Below, piece by piece: positions 8,294 through 17,906 of a DNA stretch of 64,000 bases. Origin of the DNA: Shewanella sp. KX20019 (GTDB taxonomy: Bacteria; Pseudomonadota; Gammaproteobacteria; Enterobacterales; Shewanellaceae); NCBI RefSeq assembly GCF_016757755.1, contig NZ_CP068437.1, forward strand, positions 3,162,001 through 3,226,000, read 5' to 3'. Below the pieces are notes generated by a model that worked only from the letters and a program-made list of their open reading frames with translations, made no database searches and was not told the DNA's origin. Position numbers and translations under genes: made by a program. Each line of letters begins with the position of its first letter. Positions within the stretch are counted from its first letter, which is position 1.

Positions 8294-9292
8294 TTACCCT
8301 CGTTTAACCGAGCGTAAATCTTTATATTCAAATGGCAATACATGAATTTTAGCGTATTCAAATCCATCTAGAAAAGCCTGCTGCTGTGCTTTAACCACGG
8401 CCTCCGCTTCCCCACAAAGAAACACCCGATTATGGCGGTTAATGGGGTGTTCTTTGGCTGCAAGCTCAAAGGGTTGTATTTGTAAGCAACGCTTATCAAT
8501 CAAATCGGCTTGAGATGTTGCGGTAATACAGGCGCGATAATGGACATTTTTATGCGCCAACATCAAGGACAAGCACTTTTTATGAAGATAAAGTTCAGCG
8601 ACTGTACGAGCGCCATGATAGAGATAGATCTCAGCTTGATGGGACATTGCTAGTGCCTGTTCTACAATACCAATCACAGCACCTATCCCCGCCCCATGAC
8701 CGATTAATATGAGTTTATCCTGTTGATAAGCTTCTTTATAGATACATTGGCCTAAAGGCCCTTGAATGAGGAGGTGCTCGCCAATACTGGCGGTGCTAAA
8801 TAGCCAACCGCTAAATTGACCGTTATATTTTCGGCTAATATGCAGCTCAATAACATTACCATCAAGGACCTTAGCTACGGCATAACTGCGTGTCAGTCCA
8901 TCAAATCGTCTGAGGTTGATATATTGTCCTGCGTAACAATGAAGGTTTTCAGACGACTTAATCTGTACCTTCAGTACACTTTCAGTTAAAAAAACTCGCT
9001 CAAGCAACTGCGCGGACACAAACAAATCTTGCTCAAACACTGTTTTTAATTTAAGTCCTTCCACCGGTTGGCACTGACAGGCACTGAGGTAATGATTTGC
9101 TTTTAGCCGCGCAGTTAGACCTCGCTGTGACCCCGCACTAAGTTCCCCTGAGACGTGCTGCACTAAGCACGTTTTACAAGCACCTTTTTTGCAGGAATAG
9201 TTTATCGAGCTACCACTGCGAATGAGGGTCTCTAGTACTGATTCATCTTCAGCAGAATCAAAAGCTTGACCATCTAAATAGAAAGTTGTCAT
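8294..9292 (-). CDS. 2Fe-2S / FAD / NAD(P)H oxidoreductase (oxygenase-type reductase)
   Basis: 332 residues in three modules. The N-terminal plant-type ferredoxin domain has cluster ligands Cys34, Cys39, Cys42 and Cys72 (CKKGACKTC ... C). It is followed by a FAD-binding barrel with RSYAVA as the flavin motif, then a nucleotide-binding domain beginning LIGHGAGIGAVIG. This order is that of phenol hydroxylase or benzoate dioxygenase reductases and of CDP-6-deoxyglucose reductase-like proteins. It should move electrons from NAD(P)H to an oxygenase or another acceptor. No partner oxygenase gene is adjacent, so the acceptor is unknown. Confidence 0.85.
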   Translation of the reverse strand: MTTFYLDGQAFDSAEDESVLETLIRSGSSINYSCKKGACKTCLVQHVSGELSAGSQRGLTARLKANHYLSACQCQPVEGLKLKTVFEQDLFVSAQLLERVFLTESVLKVQIKSSENLHCYAGQYINLRRFDGLTRSYAVAKVLDGNVIELHISRKYNGQFSGWLFSTASIGEHLLIQGPLGQCIYKEAYQQDKLILIGHGAGIGAVIGIVEQALAMSHQAEIYLYHGARTVAELYLHKKCLSLMLAHKNVHYRACITATSQADLIDKRCLQIQPFELAAKEHPINRHNRVFLCGEAEAVVKAQQQAFLDGFEYAKIHVLPFEYKDLRSVKRG

Positions 9293-9479
9293 TGGCGAAC
9301 GTTTTTTCTCAATTAATAATAAAAAATATTATGATATCAGCCGCACTTCCATAATAATGTAGCTAAAATTATAGAAGCCCACTTCTGCTTTGTAACGGTC
9401 TTGTGACAAATCAGCATAAACCAAGCATTCACCAGCTGCAGAAACAGTGCTCATTCATCTAAAAGAAGTTAAGGTCAGT

Positions 9480-12400
9480 ATGCTTAATGCCAAAACACTC
9501 ACTGGGTTTAGAGATAAATACCGCCAACGACCACGCTATCAACGCTTGCTCATACTCGCTATTACGCTTTATGTTATTTTTACCGCCATTTTAGGCTTGC
9601 TAATACCCTATATCGCCGTTAAGCAAGTACCGAACCAGTTAACAACAATGCTACAACGCACTGTGACATTAAGCGATGTCCATATAAACCCTTTTACCTT
9701 GAAAGTGGCTATCGATCAATTTCAAATACAAGAAGCTAAGACGAATCTAAACGGCGACCAATTTGTTGGGTTTGAACAGCTTACTTTTGAGTTTCGTTTT
9801 TGGCATTCAATTTTTAATACTGCTTTTAGCATTGCCGATGTCACCTTACTAAAACCCTCTATTCATGTTGAGAGACTCAAGTCCGATAACGCTATGACTT
9901 TCAATTTCAGCGATATTATCGATACTTTAACGCAAAATAACGCATCAACCACAGAACCAACCTCCTCCGCGTCGACCGGCCTGCCTCACTTTATGGTGCA
10001 GAACTTGGCTGTCGTTGATGCTGACTTACGCTTTATCGACAATATGACTCAAGGGAAACTGCTCTACCCACAAGTTAATCTCAATATTAAGTCCTTTGAT
10101 TCTCAAAATGCCATTGAAGTATCAATGCAGTCCCAAAAGGGAGAGCAAAGTAATCACTATGCTATCCATCTTGTCGGTAATAACGGCGGAGAAATTGCGA
10201 CTCAGGGTATCGTTCAATTAGAACCGCTATCAGTTGTAGGTGATATTCAATTAACCAATATCCAACTGCCGCAGTTTTGGTCATTTGTAGATAAGTTATT
10301 CATTGCCAATCTCGCGACAGGTAAACTCAGTGTTGACAGCCAATATCGACTCGAAGAAAAAGCCGATTATTTTCAAGTAACAACGAGTAATGGGGTGATA
10401 AAACTCGAAGATATCAGCCTTAAAAATAGTGATGACATTATTGCAACTCTGCCCATTTTTGCTATTGAAGGCATTAACTTTGATCTACACAAGCAAACAG
10501 TAACAGCCGAAAAAATACGTTCTCAAGGCTTGGTTGTTAACACGACGCTCGACCAAAAGGGCAGTAATCTACAAAGGCTATTACAACCAAAGCTAGCTCA
10601 AATATCAACGACGACTAACAGTACTATTGATAGCAGCAACGAAAACTTACCTTGGACAGCCATTTTAAATGCTATTGAGCTAGATAATTACCGAGTCAAT
10701 CTTACCGAGAAAATAATCACCCAGGGAACCTTGTGGCAAATAAGCGATATTAAGCTGCTTACCGATAAAATTAGTGCCGACCTAGCAAGCCCGATAGATT
10801 ACCAACTCTCGCTCAATATTAATCAGCAAGGGGCATTATCATCACGTGGCAGCATCGATATTAAGCAGCAAAAATCGGTGAATCAGCTAGCACTGACAGC
10901 GCTGGGCTTAAGTCAGTTCCAAAACTACCTCAGCCCCTACCTCAATATTGACTTAAAACAGGGCCAACTCTCGACCCAAGGGACTCTTCAGCTCAACAAT
11001 GAAGCCGAGCAGCTTAGCTATAATGGCGCGCTCAACATTGACAACTTGCTCATTAAAGATACAGTGCAAAAGAAGACGCTGCTGAAGTGGAAAAGTGTCG
11101 ATATAAACCAATTTGGCTTCGATAAAGTAGCCAATAGCATTGAAATTGATCATATTGCACTAAAGCAGCCCTATGGCCGTATCATTATCGCTGAAGACAA
11201 AAGCACCAACTTTGGTGAGTTAATGATCGGTAACAGCAAGCAAATTATTGCCACTGATATGGCCAAAAAAACGCTAGCTGAACAAAAAACATCAGCGCAA
11301 TTAACCAGCGAAATAGATAAAGCTAAACCCGCTTCAATGGCGATAAGCATCAATAAAATCAGTATCGAAGATGGTTCTACCTTCTTTGCCGATAACTCAT
11401 TGACCCCTAATTTCGCCGCCAGTATCGAGCAAGTAGATGGGCAAATTACTAAGCTATCATCATCGAGTAAACAGGCAGCATCAGTTGATATAAAAGGTAA
11501 GATTGATCGCTATGCTCCCGTCACATTAAAAGGCGATATTAACCCCTTGCTAGAACAACCATTTTTAGATTTAGCACTGGGTTTCAAACATGTAGAGCTC
11601 ACCTCAGTAAACCCTTATTCAGGAACTTACGCTGGTTACTATATTGATAAAGGCCAATTATCGTTAGAACTTAAATACCGACTCGAGAACAACCAATTGG
11701 TAGGCGAGAATCACTTAGTGGTTGATCAACTGCAACTGGGTAAGCCAAGCAACAGCAGTCTTGCGACCACCCTACCTGTCACTCTCGCCATCGCCCTCTT
11801 ACAAGATAGGCATGGCGTTATTGATTTAGGCTTGCAAGTATCGGGAGATTTAGACGAGCCAAGTTTCAGTATCGGCAGTATTGTGATGACCGCATTTACT
11901 AACATCATCACTAAAGCAGTTACCGCGCCCTTCTCGCTATTAGCCAACTTATTGGGTGGCGATGATGATGAACTCGATAAAGTGAACTTCTCAGCAGGTA
12001 CCGCTGAGCTAGATGCCAGCGCCAAAAAGACCTTAGAGATGCTTGCAAAGGGTTTAGCCGATAGACCGATGCTAAAATTGAATGTGGAAGGCGCCGTTAA
12101 CGTCGCTGAAGATAATCGTGCATTGGCCGAAATGCAATTACGACAGAAGCTCGCGCATTTAGCCCAAATAGAGGTTGACCAGATGCCAGTGGCATTAACC
12201 GCCAGTACATACCCAACATCAGGCGCATTATCTGATGCGCTAAAATTACTTTATGAAACTGAAATTGCCAGTCCGGCCATGGATGTAAAAATAGCAATTG
12301 CAGCCGAGCACCAAGGTGATAATGCTCTGACCGCCGAGGAGTTAGAGACCCGTTGGCATATTGCATTGTACAATTTCAGCTTAGGCGGTCAGCGGATCTC

Positions 12401-12563
12401 TAATGATGCATTAGGCGATCTAGCACAGCAGCGAGCCACGGCAGTGAAGACCTTCTTAGCAGACAATAAAACCGTTGCCCCTGAAAGAGTCTTTTTGCTC
12501 GATAGCAAAGTCAATCTAAATACCGGCGCTAGCCAAGCGTTAATGACGTTAACGGCCAACTAG
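9480..12563 (+). CDS. DUF748-family AsmA-like envelope protein
   Basis: 1027 residues. The start at 9480 has AAGG just upstream; a GTG 33 bases earlier is in frame but less likely. One N-terminal membrane span (about residues 19-41, LLILAITLYVIFTAILGLLIPYI) is followed by a very long periplasmic region of repeating beta-rich segments. PHFMVQNLAVVDADLRFID and later LALGFKHVELTSVNPYSGTYAGYYIDKGQLSLELKY are hallmarks of DUF748/AsmA-like proteins. Proteins of this superfamily form grooved beta structures thought to help move lipids between membranes. The C-terminus (FSAGTAELDASAKKTLEMLAKGL) resembles an OmpA-like start. It is a single-gene unit. Confidence 0.82.
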   Translation: MLNAKTLTGFRDKYRQRPRYQRLLILAITLYVIFTAILGLLIPYIAVKQVPNQLTTMLQRTVTLSDVHINPFTLKVAIDQFQIQEAKTNLNGDQFVGFEQLTFEFRFWHSIFNTAFSIADVTLLKPSIHVERLKSDNAMTFNFSDIIDTLTQNNASTTEPTSSASTGLPHFMVQNLAVVDADLRFIDNMTQGKLLYPQVNLNIKSFDSQNAIEVSMQSQKGEQSNHYAIHLVGNNGGEIATQGIVQLEPLSVVGDIQLTNIQLPQFWSFVDKLFIANLATGKLSVDSQYRLEEKADYFQVTTSNGVIKLEDISLKNSDDIIATLPIFAIEGINFDLHKQTVTAEKIRSQGLVVNTTLDQKGSNLQRLLQPKLAQISTTTNSTIDSSNENLPWTAILNAIELDNYRVNLTEKIITQGTLWQISDIKLLTDKISADLASPIDYQLSLNINQQGALSSRGSIDIKQQKSVNQLALTALGLSQFQNYLSPYLNIDLKQGQLSTQGTLQLNNEAEQLSYNGALNIDNLLIKDTVQKKTLLKWKSVDINQFGFDKVANSIEIDHIALKQPYGRIIIAEDKSTNFGELMIGNSKQIIATDMAKKTLAEQKTSAQLTSEIDKAKPASMAISINKISIEDGSTFFADNSLTPNFAASIEQVDGQITKLSSSSKQAASVDIKGKIDRYAPVTLKGDINPLLEQPFLDLALGFKHVELTSVNPYSGTYAGYYIDKGQLSLELKYRLENNQLVGENHLVVDQLQLGKPSNSSLATTLPVTLAIALLQDRHGVIDLGLQVSGDLDEPSFSIGSIVMTAFTNIITKAVTAPFSLLANLLGGDDDELDKVNFSAGTAELDASAKKTLEMLAKGLADRPMLKLNVEGAVNVAEDNRALAEMQLRQKLAHLAQIEVDQMPVALTASTYPTSGALSDALKLLYETEIASPAMDVKIAIAAEHQGDNALTAEELETRWHIALYNFSLGGQRISNDALGDLAQQRATAVKTFLADNKTVAPERVFLLDSKVNLNTGASQALMTLTAN

Positions 12564-12598
12564 TGCAGATAAGAACTTAACTGCAACACATATCAAAT

Positions 12599-12639
12599 AA
12601 GGCTTCTAAGCTCAGGAACTTGAGTTTAGGGGCCTTTTT
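12599..12639 (+). terminator. Intrinsic terminator of the DUF748 gene
   Basis: A 16-bp imperfect stem (12599-12614 with 12621-12636, G-U pairs only as exceptions) followed by a T-run. Confidence 0.8.
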
Positions 12640-12796
12640 ATTCGGATTATCAAAATCAACTCAAAACCAACAATAGCGAATCTAGCAGTAACTTAATAAA
12701 CATTGATGACTACAAATAGACGACTATTCCTTTTCCCCTCTAGCTGAGTTAGTGTTTTACCTTATATTTAATGGACTCTTTTAATGGGATAGTGCG

Positions 12797-13429
12797 ATGC
12801 TCCTCGCTCTTTTAAGTCAGCCTACTTCGTCAAATGCACGCTTGGTCATCAGTGAATTACTGTCAAGGCTAGCCACTGCCACCCCGAAAATTGGCTACAT
12901 CGCATCAATGCCTGATCCGCAGCGCGAATATTATCAACAAAGCCAACAACTTTATGCTGAGCTCAATGTCGAGATGACGGTTTATTTAGAGCTTGAGTCA
13001 GAGTTTACTCAGCAAGCGCTTGATACCTTATTAACCTGTGATGTTATTCATCTTTCGGGAGGCGATACACAGCGATTTCTCAACGCGATAAAGCGGCGGC
13101 AACTCATTGCACCTCTCACAAAATTTGCCGTGAATGGCGGTGCAATAGTGGGGGTAAGCGCTGGCGCAATGGTGTTAACGCCGTCGATCGCCTGCGCCGT
13201 ACTTTGCGGTGACCAAATAAAAGGGTCGCACGCCGAGCTAACAGCATTAAACCTGATCCCCTTTCAATTCGTACCACATTTTGAAATAGCTCAATTAAAA
13301 GATGCCAACTTTAACCAACAGCTTAAAACACTTAAAAGTGCTGCCTACCTCTGTGGTGACGATGATGCGTTGTTACTCTCAGCAGAGCAACTAGTGATAT
13401 TTGGCGAACCGCGGTTAGTTAACAACTAG
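12797..13429 (+). CDS. S51-family peptidase (dipeptidase E / cyanophycinase-like)
   Basis: 210 residues. The nucleophile elbow GVSAGAMV places the catalytic Ser at 121, and FVPHFE supplies a likely His161. IHLSGGDTQRFLNAI is the conserved strand-loop before it. The S51 family includes alpha-aspartyl dipeptidase PepE and cyanophycinase. Here the protein is nearer dipeptidase length (about 230) than full cyanophycinase. It is expected to be cytoplasmic. No cyanophycin synthetase is visible nearby, so a dipeptidase role is the safer inference. Confidence 0.78.
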   Translation: MLLALLSQPTSSNARLVISELLSRLATATPKIGYIASMPDPQREYYQQSQQLYAELNVEMTVYLELESEFTQQALDTLLTCDVIHLSGGDTQRFLNAIKRRQLIAPLTKFAVNGGAIVGVSAGAMVLTPSIACAVLCGDQIKGSHAELTALNLIPFQFVPHFEIAQLKDANFNQQLKTLKSAAYLCGDDDALLLSAEQLVIFGEPRLVNN

Positions 13430-13518
13430 TGTTAAATAAACGATTTCTAATCAAGGCTGTTAACCCAGCACCGCATGGGGTAAAATCTTCGCGGATCAAA
13501 ACACATTAAGGGCAGTAA

Positions 13519-13875
13519 ATGTTTGTTATTCGTTGGGTGCTAGGCCGGATCATTTTGTTTTTTAACTTTATTTTCACTCCAAAAAAGCTTAAGCGTCCTA
13601 TCGCTGAACAGCAAAAAGTAGATGATGCCACAAAGAATATGACTATCTACGAGTACAAAGCTTGTCCTTTTTGTGTGAAAGTGCGCCGCTCACTGCGCCG
13701 TCAAGGGCTTAACATTGTCACGCTTGATGCAAAACAGGAGCCCCATAAAAGTACTCTACTTACCGAGGGTGGTAAATTGCAGGTACCTTGCATGAAAGTT
13801 GAAGATGCAGGCCAAGCTATTTGGATGTATGAGTCATCAGAGATCATCGGCTTCTTAGATAAGAAGTTTGCTTAA
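13519..13875 (+). CDS. Membrane-anchored glutaredoxin-like protein
   Basis: 118 residues. A hydrophobic N-terminal helix (FVIRWVLGRIILFFNFIF) precedes a glutaredoxin/GST-N fold starting at YEYKACPFCVKVRRSLRRQGL. The dithiol active site is C49-P-F-C52, and LQVPCMKV supplies the cis-proline. It probably reduces protein disulfides or glutathione adducts at the cytoplasmic face of the inner membrane. It lies about 90 bases after the S51 gene and before a strong terminator. Confidence 0.85.
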   Translation: MFVIRWVLGRIILFFNFIFTPKKLKRPIAEQQKVDDATKNMTIYEYKACPFCVKVRRSLRRQGLNIVTLDAKQEPHKSTLLTEGGKLQVPCMKVEDAGQAIWMYESSEIIGFLDKKFA

Positions 13876-13902
13876 GCGCCAAAGCGTTTAGCCAGTGAAA
13901 TT

Positions 13903-13932
13903 AAAAAGGTAGCTTATGAGCTACCTTTTTTT
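13903..13932 (+). terminator. Intrinsic terminator of the glutaredoxin gene
   Basis: A 12-bp perfect stem (AAAAAGGTAGCT / AGCTACCTTTTT) with a TATG loop and a following T-run. Confidence 0.88.
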
Positions 13933-13953
13933 GTTTGGTTATTGCCCGTTGCA

Positions 13954-14212
13954 TTAACTAAAGCCCATATAGTGAGCAGTTATAACCATCACACAAAACA
14001 CACAAAACAGCGCGACCATAAAACGCCAAATAAATTTCAGCCACAGGCCCCAATCTACTCCGCACACACCTAGAGTCGCCATCAAAGATGCTGATGTTGG
14101 CACTAACACATTGGTAAAGCCATCACCTAATTGAAATACTAGCATGACGAACTATTCCAAGTACAAAACCAACAATTGCTATTAAAGGCTGCACCAACAA
14201 GCCTCTCTTTAG
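13954..14212 (-). pseudogene. Decayed 3' fragment of a YfcC-family transporter gene
   Basis: The open part (14145 to the stop at 13954) encodes about 63 residues that match the C-terminus of the intact YfcC-family protein at 17907-19484 almost residue for residue (LGDGFTNVLVPTSASL, then KFIWRFMVALF). The DNA of the two stretches is roughly nine-tenths identical over about 190 bases, starting at the same stop codon. Upstream of 14145 similarity continues weakly to about 14210 but with frame changes and a stop. This is therefore a truncated relic, not a small gene. It has the same orientation as the intact gene and lies on the other side of the TonB receptor gene. Confidence 0.85.
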
Positions 14213-15086
14213 AGGTTACCTACTACATCCTCCTAACCGTCAACAATCACTATGGCTATATTACTGACCGTAGCATTAGTAAATTGGGTTCCTATAATTT
14301 ATTAAACCTACCTTTTAGCCCGAACTATGCTGCACTAACCTTTCAATTATTATTGATAAAACTCTACATTCAGAACGGTTACTTGGGTCATTAATACCTA
14401 CGAGAGAAGTAAGTTTACTGTTAATTCATTATCAACAGTAAGATTGGAAATAATAATCACAACTATTATGATTACTTGCGCCGTAGTGAAACTTTTAATC
14501 CACTACAAGCCAAACTTAGCGAGAAAAATGTAGCTAACCCCACAAACAAATTAGCTATTTAACTCTGAAAAAAATAACTCTAGTCCTAGTAAGTCATAAA
14601 TAAAAGTGCACGTAACACCATATACGTGCAACAAAGCCATAATAACAACGGCTATAGGTGCGTGATTCAGCTCACGATTATCATTATTTATTTACCAATT
14701 AAAAACTTTTAAATACCCATCAACGTTACATGTTCGTTAATTATTATCGCGAACCGCGTTCACACCTATCACCATAATTAGCAACGCAAATACAACAACT
14801 GAGTAATTTGTAGTTTATTAATTAACCCCAGGTTACCAATATTACGCACCACAAACTTAAAGGTAAACAAAATGTAATTGCATTGATAATTATTATGTAT
14901 TAAGAATAACTTCCCCAGCTGACACTAAACCTAATAATTCTGTAACAAGCATGTTGCCATAGTTATTTAATTATGGTCTTATCCGCCCGAGAGGCATCTT
15001 TTTATTTACACTTGAGTTACCTTAAAAAGACATTGCTAATTAAAATAAAACATATAATTAAATATAAGTTTCAAGGGAGTAATAAT
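14213..15086. other. Long AT-rich upstream region of the TonB receptor
   Basis: No gene is supported. Small frames on either strand lack ribosome-binding sites and family resemblance. The stretch must carry the receptor's promoter. A CRP-like core with an overlapping Fur-like match lies at 14661-14688. Confidence 0.5.
14661..14688 (+). promoter_or_regulatory. CRP-like dyad overlapping a Fur-like match
   Basis: CGTGATTCAGCTCACG (14661-14676) has the GTGA-N6-TCAC core of a CRP site. The minus strand of 14670-14688 matches the 19-base Fur consensus at 15 positions. It is about 400 bases from the receptor start, so the assignment is tentative. Confidence 0.33.
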
Positions 15087-17789
15087 ATGCAGGTTAATTC
15101 ATTATTGGCTAAAGCAGTCCGCTTTGCGCTAATTGGCGGTGCAGCAACTGCAGCGCTTACCGCACCAGTAGTTCTTGCCGCTGATGCCGAAATTGCTGAC
15201 AACGTTGAACGAATTCAAGTTACCGGTTCTCGCATTAAAAGAACCGATATGGAAACGGCGACCCCTGTTACAGTACTAAGTGCTGATGATATGGCAAAGC
15301 AAGGTTTTAACAATGTCCAAGAAGCACTACAAAGTTTAACCTCAACCACGAGTGCAATGACAACTCAGTCGGTTCACGGTTTTACTCCTGCAGCCTCTTC
15401 AATTAGTTTACGCGGTGCAGGGGCAAACAGAACGTTAACCTTGATTAATGGTAAGCGCCTTAACCAATATCCAAAACCAGCTGGTGGCACAGATAACTTC
15501 GTTGATACTGCAAATTTACCTATGGAAGCCGTGGCCCGTATTGAAGTACTTCAATCTGGTGGCTCAGCTATCTATGGTGCTGATGCAGTTGGTGGTGTAA
15601 TCAACATTATTCTGAAAAGAGATTTTGAAGGTGCTGCAATAAAGTATCGTCACGGAGATACCACTGAAGGTGGTGGAGCTAACGATAGACTGACGTTATC
15701 ACTAGGTTCAAGTTCAGAACGCGGTAATGTATCAACCTTTTTAGAGTATTCAAGCGATGAACAGATAACAGCTTCTCAGCGTGAAGCATTTGGTTTGCAT
15801 ACTGATCTAGTACCTACAAGTAACTTTGGCTCATACAGTTCATATGGCGCAAGAATTGCGAAATATGATGACACAAAAGAAAGGTATATCACAGCTGATA
15901 CATTAAATGAACAAGACTGTGGAGCGCGCGGCTTTAAATGGACAGGCAGTATTTGCGGATTTGACCGTTCAGAATACCGAGATTTATCACCTGAATCGCG
16001 TCGCTTTAGTAGTATCACAAATTTTAATTACTCATTAACTGATGACATGTCTTTTGTAGGTCGTTTAGATGTTGCTAATGCAAAATCTACAACCAACATC
16101 GAACCTTCAGCAATAGACCAAGATGATATGGGTATTTCTATTAGCGGAAATAGCATCACCCTATCAGATGGTACTCATAGCAAAACATTTGCAGATAAAA
16201 GCACTGCTTTTGGTGGTGATTTTAGTGACTTTGGGGATGGTAAATATGGCTATGTCCGCCGCCTACATGAAATAGGTAACCGAGTTACTGAGACAGAAAC
16301 CAATAATTACTTTTTCAGTTCCGGTTTAGAAGGCATCCTTGCTGACGAATATGCTTGGGATGCTTCAATCAACTACGGTAGAACTGACGTAAAAGTATTT
16401 AACGGTGGTGCAACTACTTATTCAAAGCTATTCGATATGATGAGTGCTGGTGATGGTAAATCACTATATGAAAACCTAACAAATGAAGAAGCTGATGCTA
16501 TTCATTACACGGGGTTTGAGCGTTCACAATCAACACAAAAGAATATTCAAGCATCTATCGCTGGCTATGCTTTTGAATTAGACGCAGGCGATGCACAGTT
16601 TGCATTCGGCGCGGAGTATACAGAACAAGATTATAAAGTTGCATCTGACGCTGAAACTATGGCTGGTAATGTTGTAGGTAAAGGTGGTTCATCAGGACAA
16701 GGCGACCGTTCATATTGGGCAACATTTGCTGAATTAGAAATACCTATCCACGAAGACGTAACCATTAACACTGCACTTCGCTATGACCGTTACAGTGATT
16801 TTGGTGGTAATTTTTCACCACAACTCACCGTTGAATACCGCCCTATGGGAGAGCTATTAGTACGTTCATCTATCAATAGTGTATTCAGAGCCCCGGATAT
16901 GCATCGAGTATATGGAGATGCAACCCAGGGATTTAATAGCGTCATTGATTTCAAAAAGTGTCAGGAGATAGGCGGTACACCAGGAGAAGGTGCTGATAAC
17001 TCTCCTTGTAATTCGTTACAAGTAGACACTACTGTCGGTGCAAACTCTGAATTAGAGGCTGAAACTGGCTACACTGCCAATATCGGTGCGGTTTGGGGCG
17101 GCGATCAACTAAATGCTTCTATCGATCTATGGGAATGGAAACTTGATGACATGGTGAGCAACCTTGGCGCATCAACCATCGCCCAAAAATACGATATTTA
17201 TGAAGAGTATATAACTCGTGATACATCCGGCACTATCACTCATATTAATGCTCAAGCACAAAACTTGTCATACCAACAAACACGCGGTCTGGATATCACA
17301 GCCGGATATTCTTGGGACTTGGCAAATTTTGGTGATTTAAAACTAGATTTTAATGGCTCATTACTTCTGTTGTCTGAAGGTCAATCAGACCCTACCGCCG
17401 AAGTTATTGATGATTTAGAAGATGGTGGCGTTCCAGAGTACAAAGCCAACCTAATTCTTGGTTGGTTCTACGAAGACTTTGAAACAACAATTGGTGCATA
17501 TCATACGGCTCGTTCTAAAGGTATTTACTATAGCGCCTATAAGCAATCAGCTGAAGATAACGATCTTGAATTTAACGGCGAGGACTATGAAGTTGCTTCA
17601 CAAACTAAATGGAACCTAACTGCAGCTTACATGATTAGTGATGCCATTAGCGTCAAAGGTGGTGTTGTAAACCTATTTAATGCAGGCCCGAATTTCGATC
17701 CTACTTATGGAGCATGGCCACACTACAACCGCAGCATTTTTAATGCTCGTGGACGTGAGTGGTTTGTTGAAGGTGAAGTGAAATTCTAA
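15087..17789 (+). CDS. TonB-dependent outer-membrane receptor
   Basis: 900 residues from the ATG at 15087, selected by GGGAG eight bases upstream and because a clear signal peptide then begins (LAKAVRFALIGGAATAALTAP ... VLAA). The plug domain starts at VERIQVTGSRIKRTDMETATPVTVL and contains SLRGAGANRTLTLINGKRL and QSGGSAIYGADAVGGVINIILKR. The rest is a 22-strand barrel ending in aromatic Phe (EVKF), the usual outer-membrane assembly signal. Receptors with this plug in marine Gammaproteobacteria often take up peptides or other organic nutrients rather than iron. The neighbouring YfcC-family carrier suggests transport of the same or a related compound across both membranes, but that is inference. 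Confidence 0.9.
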   Translation: MQVNSLLAKAVRFALIGGAATAALTAPVVLAADAEIADNVERIQVTGSRIKRTDMETATPVTVLSADDMAKQGFNNVQEALQSLTSTTSAMTTQSVHGFTPAASSISLRGAGANRTLTLINGKRLNQYPKPAGGTDNFVDTANLPMEAVARIEVLQSGGSAIYGADAVGGVINIILKRDFEGAAIKYRHGDTTEGGGANDRLTLSLGSSSERGNVSTFLEYSSDEQITASQREAFGLHTDLVPTSNFGSYSSYGARIAKYDDTKERYITADTLNEQDCGARGFKWTGSICGFDRSEYRDLSPESRRFSSITNFNYSLTDDMSFVGRLDVANAKSTTNIEPSAIDQDDMGISISGNSITLSDGTHSKTFADKSTAFGGDFSDFGDGKYGYVRRLHEIGNRVTETETNNYFFSSGLEGILADEYAWDASINYGRTDVKVFNGGATTYSKLFDMMSAGDGKSLYENLTNEEADAIHYTGFERSQSTQKNIQASIAGYAFELDAGDAQFAFGAEYTEQDYKVASDAETMAGNVVGKGGSSGQGDRSYWATFAELEIPIHEDVTINTALRYDRYSDFGGNFSPQLTVEYRPMGELLVRSSINSVFRAPDMHRVYGDATQGFNSVIDFKKCQEIGGTPGEGADNSPCNSLQVDTTVGANSELEAETGYTANIGAVWGGDQLNASIDLWEWKLDDMVSNLGASTIAQKYDIYEEYITRDTSGTITHINAQAQNLSYQQTRGLDITAGYSWDLANFGDLKLDFNGSLLLLSEGQSDPTAEVIDDLEDGGVPEYKANLILGWFYEDFETTIGAYHTARSKGIYYSAYKQSAEDNDLEFNGEDYEVASQTKWNLTAAYMISDAISVKGGVVNLFNAGPNFDPTYGAWPHYNRSIFNARGREWFVEGEVKF

Positions 17790-17840
17790 GCTAATCCCGC
17801 TGGACTACACCTAGAAGTATACCCAATACTTCTTTCCAGT

Positions 17841-17870
17841 AAAAACGGCATCATATGATGCCGTTTTTTT
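17841..17870 (+). terminator. Terminator between the TonB receptor and the YfcC gene
   Basis: A 13-base arm AAAAACGGCATCA and its complement around a tight centre, flanked by a T-run on the plus strand and an A-run before the stem. It could serve both convergent genes. Confidence 0.85.
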
Positions 17871-17906
17871 GTTTAATAATAGGGTATAAGCATCTGCTAA
17901 ATAGCG

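Noticed and set aside
14176..14394. A 72-codon plus-strand frame next to the YfcC relic
   Set aside because: It is antisense to the edge of the decayed transporter fragment, has no ribosome-binding site and no family resemblance.
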